Below, in pieces: positions 16,376 to 23,938 of a stretch of 64,000 nt of DNA (position 1 is its first letter; each line of letters begins with the position of its first letter). Origin of the DNA: Micavibrio sp. UBA2137 (GTDB lineage Bacteria > Pseudomonadota > Alphaproteobacteria > Micavibrionales > Micavibrionaceae); NCBI GenBank assembly GCA_002328415.1, contig DCXL01000004.1, positions 603,976 through 667,975 of the forward strand. Direction: 5' to 3'. The notes under the pieces were generated by a model, which made no database searches, was not told where the DNA came from, and was given only the letters and a program-made list of their open reading frames with translations. A program made the translations under genes and the position numbers.

Positions 16376-17941
16376 CTATCCGTAGGCCTCTTCCATTGCA
16401 TCAAGCACAAGTTGGTCGACACCATAGGTACGTGCATTATCAAAGAATTTTGGACGCAGGCCTGTTGATTTCTGCTCAGTAATCAATTTTCCATCCTCAT
16501 CCTCGCCTAGAATATCGAGCGTAAAGAGGTCCTGCATTGTGATAACCTCGCCTTCCATCCCTGTAATCTCGGACACATGTGTGACCTTACGCGAGCCATC
16601 ACGCAAACGCTGCACCTGAATAATGACATTAACGGCGGCGGCAATTTGTTCACGCACAGCGGCTGTTGGAATATTTAAATTCCCCATCGCAATCATGTTT
16701 TCCATACGTGAAAGCGCCTCGCGCGGGTTGTTGGCGTGCACTGTTCCCATTGATCCATCGTGACCTGTGTTCATTGCCTGAAGCAAATCAAAGGCCTCTG
16801 GTCCACGTACCTCACCGACAATAATCCGCTCAGGACGCATACGTAGACAGTTTTTCACCAAATCACGCATCGTCACCTCACCAACCCCTTCAAGGTTGGG
16901 GGGACGCGTTTCAAGGCGCACGACGTGGGGCTGTTGTAATTGCAATTCACACGCATCTTCACATGTAATAACACGCTCTCCCTGTTCAATATAGCGCGTC
17001 AAACAGTTAAGCATTGTCGTCTTACCAGACCCTGTACCACCAGAGACAAGCACATTCACACGGCAACGCCCAATCGCCATAATCAACTTGGCACAAGAGG
17101 GTGTAAGCGAGCCAAATTCCATTAACTTATCGAGCGTCAGTTTGTCCTTCGTAAACTTACGGATGGTCATGCACGATCCATCAACGGCCAATGGCGGAAT
17201 AATCACATTCACACGTGACCCATCAGGCAAACGCGCATCACAAATGGGGGATGCCTCGTCCACGCGACGACCGATTGCCCCCACAATACGCTGGCAAATT
17301 GTTGTTAAATGTTGGTTGTCACGGAACGAAATATTGGCCTTCGTAATCTTGCCGTGTTCTTCAATGTAAACAGTATCAGGACCGTTAATCATAATATCGG
17401 CAATCCCGTCACGCTCAAGCAAGCTTTCAAGCGGTCCATAGCCAAGCATGTCATCGGCAGACTCTTTTGCAATTTGTAAAAGCTCGGCTGGCGTTAAATC
17501 CAAATTACGGAAACGCGCAATTTCCTCAACGGCGGAACTGACCTCTTCACGGGCCGCTTTCTGATCCATACGCGCAAGTGCCTTCAAATCAATCCCATCA
17601 CGTAAGTCAGACCAGATGCGTTTCTTAGCACGCTTCAAACGCATGGATGTTAGACTATCTTCATTATTCTCTTCTCGGTTTTCATCACTCTCAACCATAC
17701 TGACTTCAAGGATATCATCATCAAGTGACTTAATTTTTTTTGCAGGTTTTTTTGTCTCTTTTTCATCCTCTAACTTATGGTCTATTGAGGGCGTTTTGGA
17801 CTCTTTACCTTCAGTCGCCTCTGTTTCTTTATTCGCCTCAATATCTAGGTCACTGACATCAACAGCTTCCTGCTCGGGCGCTTTTTTAGAGGCGTCCTTT
17901 TTAACAGGTTTTGATGATGTATTTTGCTTCTTCCCAAACAT
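16376..17941 (-). CDS. cpaF: CpaF/TadA secretion motor ATPase
   Basis: A 521-residue type II/IV secretion ATPase. A long charged N-terminal region (about residues 1-110, rich in Lys and Glu) is followed by the conserved ATPase with PDGSRVNVIIPPLA, Walker A SGGTGSGKTT, the Asp box CEDACELQLQQPHVV, Walker B region ERIIVGEVRGPEA and the His box MGTVHANNPREALSRME. It powers Tad pilus extension and retraction at the platform. The charged N-terminal extension (DASKKAPEQEAVD onward) is low-complexity and longer than in most homologues. Confidence 0.96.
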   Translation of the reverse strand: MFGKKQNTSSKPVKKDASKKAPEQEAVDVSDLDIEANKETEATEGKESKTPSIDHKLEDEKETKKPAKKIKSLDDDILEVSMVESDENREENNEDSLTSMRLKRAKKRIWSDLRDGIDLKALARMDQKAAREEVSSAVEEIARFRNLDLTPAELLQIAKESADDMLGYGPLESLLERDGIADIMINGPDTVYIEEHGKITKANISFRDNQHLTTICQRIVGAIGRRVDEASPICDARLPDGSRVNVIIPPLAVDGSCMTIRKFTKDKLTLDKLMEFGSLTPSCAKLIMAIGRCRVNVLVSGGTGSGKTTMLNCLTRYIEQGERVITCEDACELQLQQPHVVRLETRPPNLEGVGEVTMRDLVKNCLRMRPERIIVGEVRGPEAFDLLQAMNTGHDGSMGTVHANNPREALSRMENMIAMGNLNIPTAAVREQIAAAVNVIIQVQRLRDGSRKVTHVSEITGMEGEVITMQDLFTLDILGEDEDGKLITEQKSTGLRPKFFDNARTYGVDQLVLDAMEEAYG

Positions 17942-17953
17942 GGTCTGCTCTTG

Positions 17954-19186
17954 TTATTTCGTAATTTTAGAAAGGATATTTTCGACAAATCCTTTTTCTT
18001 TTGTTTGTTGGGTCTTGTGTTTTCCTGTGTCTTTTAAAATGTCACTCATCATGTCCAAAAGTTTTTGGGCAATCACCGAGCAATATTCGTTATCAAGCGA
18101 AAACGTGCCATCCATTTCAACCTTTGGAAAACATTTCGGCTCAAATGGAATAATCATAGAAGGCTTATCGTTTAAAGCTTTTTCAATATCCTGAGAGGGC
18201 ACTTCAGCCTTTCCAAACATGCCTGCCATATTCACGCACGTTGATAAGCCGCTTTTCTTTTCATCCGTCTTAATGCTGGCATATTCCTGTTGCAGCGTTA
18301 AACATGCGCGCAGGCTTTGCACAGTCGGAAGTGTCACAAGAATAACCTTATGTGCACGTTCAAGAACGCGTCTTGCAACTGATGATCGCGCACCAGATAA
18401 ATCAACAATTGTCACAGGATATTCACTCATGGCCGCGTTCAAGATATTTTCAAAATCTGTTGCCCCTAGCCCATCATCCAAGATTGCCTCAGATCCGGTT
18501 GCCAGAAAGCTTGTTTTCTCGCGCGCGGTCAAAATCATGCGCTTTAAATTATCTTTGTCACTTGCAGTTGAGGCTTTGGCTGCAGCGGCTAATGTTGAAA
18601 CAGGCTCGCTCCCCATAGAAACGCTTAAGAAGGAACGCCCGCCTGCAGCATCCAGAATAATTGTTTTTTCCTGCAAAATTTCACCTGCTGCAAGAGCTAG
18701 CAAATGCGCAAGTGCTGACGTTCCAACGCCACCCTTAGCACCAATGCATGCAATGAGCGTGCTTCCACCCGCACCAAGTTGTTCGAAGAGAGCCTTAGAT
18801 ATCACATTGGCCATTTTGTCGCTTGAAACAGGCAGAACCAGATAATCACTTACGCCCATTTCAATCAAACGGCGGTAAAGATCAACGTCATTTGTTGGGC
18901 CAACAACAACAGCCGCTGTTCCCTCGCTGACAAATTCAGCCAGAGATTCCAGTTGCGCGACAAAGCTTTCATCAACCGTTTCTGTTTCAATAATAATTAG
19001 ATTATAGGCATCAAGACGGTGTCCATTTTCAATGGCATCACTTACATTTTGACCAACACTGTCCATATCAATACGCGCAAAGCGCCAGTCTTCTTCCAAC
19101 TGGCCCATCATATCTTTCAATCCCTTGTCTTTTGCAAAGACGCCAATCTTGGCCTTGGGAAGCAATGTTGCTGTTTCTGCGGTCAT
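17954..19186 (-). CDS. cpaE: CpaE/TadZ pilus localisation ATPase
   Basis: A 410-residue protein with an N-terminal receiver-like domain lacking an obvious phosphoacceptor (about residues 12-130) and a ParA/MinD-type ATPase domain. The deviant Walker A is IGAKGGVGTSALAH: the signature lysine is present but the second lysine is replaced, as in many CpaE/TadZ proteins. The switch region is IILDAAGG. The family places the Tad machine at the pole or the nascent site. The ATPase may bind nucleotide weakly. It lies 12 bases before cpaF. Confidence 0.92.
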   Translation of the reverse strand: MTAETATLLPKAKIGVFAKDKGLKDMMGQLEEDWRFARIDMDSVGQNVSDAIENGHRLDAYNLIIIETETVDESFVAQLESLAEFVSEGTAAVVVGPTNDVDLYRRLIEMGVSDYLVLPVSSDKMANVISKALFEQLGAGGSTLIACIGAKGGVGTSALAHLLALAAGEILQEKTIILDAAGGRSFLSVSMGSEPVSTLAAAAKASTASDKDNLKRMILTAREKTSFLATGSEAILDDGLGATDFENILNAAMSEYPVTIVDLSGARSSVARRVLERAHKVILVTLPTVQSLRACLTLQQEYASIKTDEKKSGLSTCVNMAGMFGKAEVPSQDIEKALNDKPSMIIPFEPKCFPKVEMDGTFSLDNEYCSVIAQKLLDMMSDILKDTGKHKTQQTKEKGFVENILSKITK

Positions 19187-19253
19187 AAGACTTAATTTTT
19201 ACCCCGTAGTTATTATCACGATATAATTTAAATATATCGCATATCCTTTTCAT

Positions 19254-19931
19254 CTAGTCGTCAGAACTTGTTTCCCCACCAAGTGGTTGTGAACGCTGCC
19301 CATCATAATAACCACCATTTTCAAGGACATTACCTGCATAACGTCCACTACCCGGTGTTTTGAAATCATCCTGACCAAGCAAGTCTGCAGGACGTGCAAC
19401 CTGTTGGGCAAAAATGTCCTCGACCGTACAGCCATAGCTATAGGCCTTATGTGCATCAGTATCGCCAGCTGTTGCGCGGTCTTCATAGCCAGGCATTTTA
19501 CCACAATCCTTAGGGCCTGATGCCGTCAAGCGAGCATAGCGAATTGTTGTTACTGAATAATTTGGTGGTGCATTCACAGGCAAGACTGTGCCACGCACGT
19601 CTCTTACGCCTTGGCTTTCAAGTGCGCTAACCATACGGGCAATCTCGCGCTCGGCCTTGGCTTTCGTATTGACCTTAGAAGATGGATCAAATGTAACAGT
19701 CACATCCATTGGTCCATTACCGTCTGCGACTTGCTTTGCTGCAATATCCGCCAACAGGAATGCCGAAACATTTGAAGTTGCATAAGTATCATATTCAGAT
19801 GTTTCCAAAAGCTGGATCTTATTGGTCGTCACATGGCTAGGCGTATCAAAACTACATGCGCTAACCATGATAGAGGCAAACGCAATCATTCCAGCTGCAC
19901 GTAACTTTTTTTTCACATCTATTCTTCTCAT
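19254..19931 (-). CDS. cpaD: CpaD pilus assembly lipoprotein
   Basis: A 225-residue protein with lipoprotein signal (IMVSAC, Cys26) and the CpaD/RcpB-type domain: FLLADIAAKQVADGNGPMDV, then YARLTASGPKDCGKMPG, and the ending GCTVEDIFAQQVARPADLLG. CpaD is an outer-membrane or periplasmic partner of the Tad secretin. The gene lies between cpaC and cpaE, in the order seen in Caulobacter. The Gly/Ser/Tyr-rich C-terminal tail is typical. Confidence 0.9.
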   Translation of the reverse strand: MRRIDVKKKLRAAGMIAFASIMVSACSFDTPSHVTTNKIQLLETSEYDTYATSNVSAFLLADIAAKQVADGNGPMDVTVTFDPSSKVNTKAKAEREIARMVSALESQGVRDVRGTVLPVNAPPNYSVTTIRYARLTASGPKDCGKMPGYEDRATAGDTDAHKAYSYGCTVEDIFAQQVARPADLLGQDDFKTPGSGRYAGNVLENGGYYDGQRSQPLGGETSSDD

Positions 19932-19944
19932 GATGACAACTTTC

Positions 19945-21399
19945 CTAGTTTAATATATATCCGAAACGTTCCGTTTTTGATGGAACATGTGCAATATTTC
20001 CATATGTTCTTTTCAAGTTCTGCTTGAAGGCTTCTGTAAGCGGGCTTGAACGATCGACCTTAACCTCTTCAACTTGTGGCTTATTCGCAAATGGCTTCAC
20101 CAGATAAGGGGTGACCATCACAACCATTTCAGTTTCCTGACGCTGGAAAGAACGTGAAGAAACAAGGTCGCCAAGAACAGGTGTATCTTTGATACCTGGC
20201 AAACCAGAAAGTCCTTTTGATGTTTCTGAACGCAACAAACCTGCAATCATCATGCTGCCACCACTAGGCAATTCAACTGTTGTCGAGGCACGGCGCACAT
20301 CAAGCCCAGGCACTGTTACATTAGCAAGGGTTAGACCCTGACCAAAATCAAGTGAAGAGACCTCTGTATCCAGTTGAAGGCTCACACGGTCACCTGATAA
20401 AACCAATGGTAGGAAGTTCAGCGCAACACCAAATTCTTTAAATTCAATTGTGATATTTCCATCTCTGTCACGACCAACAGGAATTGGGAATTCACCACCA
20501 GCCAAGAAACCAGCCTGCTCACCAGAAATTGCTGTCAGATTTGGTTCAGCCAGAACGTTAACCAAGTTTTCTTGCTCAAGTGCTTGAACAGCTAATTCCA
20601 GAAAACCAATTCCACTTAAGCCCGTATCAATCAAAAGACGCCCAATGGATTCAGGGTCACTAGAGAGACCTTGTGGTGTTGAAAGATTTGTAGCCGTTAC
20701 ATCAGCAAGACTCGCAGGGGTTGGTTGCGTAATAAGCAAATCACCGCCCGTCAAATCATTAACAGAGGTGTTCAGACCAAGCTCTTTAATAATATCACGA
20801 GAAACTTCCATGATGCGCACACGGAGCGTGACTTGCATATCGCCCTTAACTTTAAGAAGATTTTCGATGACCTCATCAACGGACTGGCTTTGGCCATTAT
20901 TGGATACTTCGTTAACGTGCGCTGCCACCATACGGCTTATTTTCTGGGCCTTATCTGGTGTGTCCACCTCACCTGTCAGATAAATCTGGCCGTTCGTTGC
21001 ATGAATCTTGATATCTCTTTCCTCGGGGAAAAGCGCGTAAACCATTCGTGTAATGGCATCTGTATCAATTTGAACATGAATGTTAACCTTAGAGACAAGA
21101 TTACCATCCTCATCTAGTGCAATCAGGTTTGTATCACCCAAACGTGATCCCACGACATAAAGCTTGTCTGATTGAATAGCGACAACATCAGCAATGGAGG
21201 GGTCAGCAACAAGCACATCGGCAACGCGCCCATCAAGATGCAAAATATCAGCCTTACCTAGAGTAATATTCATACTTCCAGATTCGCCCTGTAATGCACG
21301 GATTGCACTTTTATTGGCATGACCTTGTGTCGGCAAGGCTGTCATTGCAAAAACTATGAGCGCCATGATTAATGCACATTTTGAAAAAATTGCTTTCAT
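19945..21399 (-). CDS. cpaC: CpaC/RcpA outer-membrane secretin of the Tad pilus
   Basis: A secretin of 484 residues: signal peptide ending PTQGHA, pilus N-terminal domain (LGKADILHLDGRVADVLVAD), a BON-like domain (IKIHATNGQIYLTGEVDTPD), then the secretin core (LVNVLAEPNLTAISGEQAGF; PGLDVRRASTTVELPSGGSM; GLSGLPGIKDTPVLGDL). It forms the outer-membrane channel for the pilus. The start at 21399 is chosen because GAGGA lies 8 bases upstream and it begins a clean signal peptide; the frame is open to 21414. Confidence 0.95.
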   Translation of the reverse strand: MKAIFSKCALIMALIVFAMTALPTQGHANKSAIRALQGESGSMNITLGKADILHLDGRVADVLVADPSIADVVAIQSDKLYVVGSRLGDTNLIALDEDGNLVSKVNIHVQIDTDAITRMVYALFPEERDIKIHATNGQIYLTGEVDTPDKAQKISRMVAAHVNEVSNNGQSQSVDEVIENLLKVKGDMQVTLRVRIMEVSRDIIKELGLNTSVNDLTGGDLLITQPTPASLADVTATNLSTPQGLSSDPESIGRLLIDTGLSGIGFLELAVQALEQENLVNVLAEPNLTAISGEQAGFLAGGEFPIPVGRDRDGNITIEFKEFGVALNFLPLVLSGDRVSLQLDTEVSSLDFGQGLTLANVTVPGLDVRRASTTVELPSGGSMMIAGLLRSETSKGLSGLPGIKDTPVLGDLVSSRSFQRQETEMVVMVTPYLVKPFANKPQVEEVKVDRSSPLTEAFKQNLKRTYGNIAHVPSKTERFGYILN

Positions 21400-21416
21400 A
21401 TTAGTCATCCTCATGA

Positions 21417-22271
21417 TTATTGCCTGACCTTGATTGTTTCCGCACCGCTACCCGAATACACACGTATGGTACGACTATTTGATCCGCCCTCGTTACTTCG
21501 TTTTGTCATTTCCTGAAGAACACGGCTAACACCCACATCTGTCGTTACACCAGACTCAGTAACGCCGCGCGATGTGTCACCAACTGGACGTAGACTAAGG
21601 CTTAAATCACCCATTTCCGAGGCAATAGCAATTTTCTCAGCCTCAGGTGCTGAGACTTCAAGCGTCACCGTACGACCAACCTTTGCCTTATCTTCGTCTG
21701 TATTGGTTGCGCGTTGATCAATGGCCAGAACACGCACATTTTCAAGAACCGTTTCTGTCGCAAATTGATTAACCGTATCACGCATCAAAGACTTGTCGCC
21801 TCCAGAAAGACGGATGCGATGCGTTAAAATCACATCCACATGATTGCCAGGATTAACAAATCCACCAACCATGGATTCAGGCGAAACGCGAATAGCTATT
21901 GCGCGTTTTCCAGGTTCAAGAGAAGACGCAACAATGTTGCCTCCGTTAGTTGAAAGAACTGAATTTAATGTCAGAGGCTCTCCAGAGGCAATATCACGAG
22001 ACGCGCGCCCCTCTAACGCATCCGTTTCGCCCTGATCACCCTCACGCACTATTGCGCCTGTAAAAACAGCAGTTTCAGGCCACGCCTGCCATTTCATGTC
22101 TGTGGCGTCTATTTTGGAGCCCATAGATATATTTTTTGAAGCCGCAAGAATTTGAACAGTGTTTGCATCTGCAACCTGCGGCTCTTTATTCATACCCGCT
22201 TGCACGATAAGCGCGACAATAATGGCAATGACAAAACCGCCTGCAAGTACGATGAGTAAATTCTTGTTCAT
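21417..22271 (-). CDS. cpaB: CpaB/RcpC pilus assembly protein
   Basis: A 284-residue protein with an N-terminal membrane anchor (LLIVLAGGFVIAIIVALIVQ), a SAF domain (ISMGSKIDATDMKWQAWPET onward) and the RcpC domain (EPGKRAIAIRVSPESMVGGF, VNPGNHVDVILTHRI). It acts in the periplasm with the secretin. It lies 17 bases before cpaC and 175 bases after cpaA; that gap probably contains a promoter for the cpaBCDEF-tadBC operon, although I could not define one confidently. Confidence 0.93.
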   Translation of the reverse strand: MNKNLLIVLAGGFVIAIIVALIVQAGMNKEPQVADANTVQILAASKNISMGSKIDATDMKWQAWPETAVFTGAIVREGDQGETDALEGRASRDIASGEPLTLNSVLSTNGGNIVASSLEPGKRAIAIRVSPESMVGGFVNPGNHVDVILTHRIRLSGGDKSLMRDTVNQFATETVLENVRVLAIDQRATNTDEDKAKVGRTVTLEVSAPEAEKIAIASEMGDLSLSLRPVGDTSRGVTESGVTTDVGVSRVLQEMTKRSNEGGSNSRTIRVYSGSGAETIKVRQ

Positions 22272-22446
22272 CTGTTATATCCCGTAAGTCGACGCGCATG
22301 AAGAAGCGCTGATTATTATTGAAGTATTCTTATTATGATTTTGTTCTGTGGAACGCAGTAAGATGTGTACTTAATTACAATAACACAATTTCAGTATAAA
22401 TCGTAAATGTTTAACAAAACCTAAAGAACAAGGCAGTTCATTTTAT

Positions 22447-22995
22447 TTATGTTAAAAAGGCGCGTAAAAGCTCGAAAGACAAATAACCTTTCCCAAGCGC
22501 ACACACCCAAAAACTAACTGCAATTGCAATGCCGTACGGCACAGCACTGTTTTGTTCGCTAATGGTCTTAATCCAGACACTATGAAAATGGTTTTTAGGC
22601 TTGATACGTCTTAATATAAGAGCAACAACCCCAAGCACACCCCCGACCAACGTTATTAAAACCAGATATTGTGAAAGTAAAAATAACGTAAACCACAAGG
22701 CGTAAGCCGAAGCCATTTTGGAGTCCCCCGCACCTAAAATGCGCACAGCAAAAAGCGCGAGCGTCATGCCAAACATAATAGCGCCAGAAGCCAGATGACT
22801 TGTAATAACGCCCATGGGACGCAACTCCACAGGAAGACCAAAATACTGGGCTGCAAAGGCTACAGCGAAAGCAGCAAGCGCCACTATTGAAACAACGTTC
22901 GGGATTTTTAAGAATTTAAAATCACTAATTGCGGCCCAGACAGAAAAAGCCAAGGCCGTCAAAATTGCGAAAAGATAAAGAATAAGAAAAATCAT
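22447..22995 (-). CDS. cpaA: CpaA/TadV prepilin peptidase
   Basis: A 182-residue polytopic protein of the A24 aspartic peptidase family, lacking the N-terminal methylase domain as is usual for TadV/CpaA. Both active-site aspartates are visible: Asp25 in AAISDFKFLKIPN and Asp91 in ILGAGDSKMASAYAL. It processes the Flp prepilin and the TadE/F pseudopilins. It lies downstream of flp, after a strong terminator, so its expression probably depends on read-through or its own promoter. Confidence 0.92.
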   Translation of the reverse strand: MIFLILYLFAILTALAFSVWAAISDFKFLKIPNVVSIVALAAFAVAFAAQYFGLPVELRPMGVITSHLASGAIMFGMTLALFAVRILGAGDSKMASAYALWFTLFLLSQYLVLITLVGGVLGVVALILRRIKPKNHFHSVWIKTISEQNSAVPYGIAIAVSFWVCALGKGYLSFELLRAFLT

Positions 22996-23010
22996 AGCGA
23001 CGTGCTGATA

Positions 23011-23046
23011 AAAAAATACCCACCACTAATGTGGTGGGTATTTTTC
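23011..23046 (-). terminator. Strong intrinsic terminator after flp
   Basis: ATACCCACCAC-type arms (23015-23026 with 23031-23042) give a 12-base-pair stem around TAAT. On the minus strand it is followed by a T-run (plus-strand A-run 23011-23016). It lies between flp and cpaA, as in other Tad loci where abundant pilin mRNA is ended before the assembly genes. Confidence 0.88.
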
Positions 23047-23058
23047 AAATATGAATTA

Positions 23059-23253
23059 TTAAGGCGCAGCTGCTCCACCACCCTGCAACAGAGCAGACAG
23101 TGATTCAAACAAAGCTGTAAGGTCCTGACCAAAGATAACAACGGCTGCTGAAATTGCCAGCGCGATACCCGCTGCAATCAGACCATATTCAATGGCTGTC
23201 GCGCCATCTTCTTGTCTGATATACGCAGTCTTAAGAGCTAAAAGTTTTTTCAT
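23059..23253 (-). CDS. flp: Flp major pilin
   Basis: A 64-residue Flp/Fap pilin. The basic leader ends at Gly17, and the mature protein begins ATAIEYGLIAAGIALAISAA with the conserved Glu at +5 (Glu22) and the Glu-Tyr pair of Flp pilins. The short C-terminal part ends in GGGAAAP. Its ribosome-binding site, GGAGGAAACC just upstream of the ATG, is the strongest in this locus, as expected for a major structural subunit. It is processed by CpaA and polymerised by CpaF/TadB/TadC. Confidence 0.96.
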   Translation of the reverse strand: MKKLLALKTAYIRQEDGATAIEYGLIAAGIALAISAAVVIFGQDLTALFESLSALLQGGGAAAP

Positions 23254-23351
23254 GAGGTTTCCTCCGATTTATGATTTTCGTTATGAAAAATTGGTGGGTG
23301 CATTCCCAGCCAATTGATATAACTAGGATATGGTATGAAATTTTAAAGCAA

Positions 23352-23367
23352 GGTTAATATTATTTAA
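23352..23367 (-). promoter_or_regulatory. Possible CtrA-type site upstream of flp
   Basis: On the minus strand the sequence reads TTAA-N6-TTAACC, resembling alphaproteobacterial CtrA half-site pairs (usually quoted as TTAA-N7-TTAA, with TTAAC variants). It lies about 100 bases upstream of the flp start codon. The pilin gene of Caulobacter is CtrA-controlled. The match is short and in AT-rich DNA, so it is weak evidence. Confidence 0.3.
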
Positions 23368-23446
23368 AGGTTTATCTTTTTACGCAAATAACGTGTTGAA
23401 TTTAGTACAAATTTTATCTTTTCAAAGCCATAAAAAGCAGCTCTTT

Positions 23447-23926
23447 TTACAGTGACGCATTCGAATCAAATGACTTTTCACCTTCTAAATCAGACAATCT
23501 TTTTCCGGCAATAACACCACCGCCCCATTTTTCCTCCAATGCACTTCTGTGTTTTGTCAGTGCCTTAAATCGCATCTTGTTCTTCTGATGGGCGATATGG
23601 ATATAAATAAAGACAAAAACCCACTCAATGACGTAACCAAGCGCCGCACCCATATACATAGTCAGCAGAGATTTAGGGGAGAGAATTTGTAAAGCACGTG
23701 CAACGTCATGGGTGGATGTCACAAGGTCCAGCCAAAACGGAAAGCAGAATGCCAAATTCATACAACCCACTGTTAAAAACTTTAATTGTTCTTTTGTACG
23801 GTCAACAATAAAGGCAACAAAAGTCGGTATCATACCAGACATCAGCAAGATTGTTGATGGCAAGAAAACAAGGCAGACAAGAACAGCCGCCAAAATCAAA
23901 ATAATATTTTTCCACCCTAATTTCAT
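23447..23926 (-). CDS. Small membrane protein of unknown function, pseudokinase operon
   Basis: A 159-residue protein with about four hydrophobic segments (NIILILAAVLVCLVFLPSTI; LLMSGMIPTFVAFIV; VGCMNLAFCFPFWLDLV; YMGAALGYVIEWVFVFIYIH) and a charged cytoplasmic C-terminal tail. I do not recognise a named family. It starts 12 bases after the pseudokinase gene and is surely co-transcribed with it, so it may be its membrane partner. The operon lies between the Tad pilin gene and purA. Confidence 0.72.
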   Translation of the reverse strand: MKLGWKNIILILAAVLVCLVFLPSTILLMSGMIPTFVAFIVDRTKEQLKFLTVGCMNLAFCFPFWLDLVTSTHDVARALQILSPKSLLTMYMGAALGYVIEWVFVFIYIHIAHQKNKMRFKALTKHRSALEEKWGGGVIAGKRLSDLEGEKSFDSNASL

Positions 23927-23938
23927 TTCATATGCCTT

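Noticed and set aside
17616..18845. Two open frames of about 190-210 codons antisense to cpaF and cpaE
   Set aside because: They mirror the low-complexity Lys/Glu-rich start of CpaF and the body of CpaE; Ser-rich translations without family features.
23286..23318. GG-N10-GC-like element upstream of flp considered as a sigma-54 promoter
   Set aside because: On the minus strand TGGCTGGGAATGCA has GG and GC two bases too close for a -24/-12 promoter; it is better read as part of the imperfect stem AATTGG/CCAATT.
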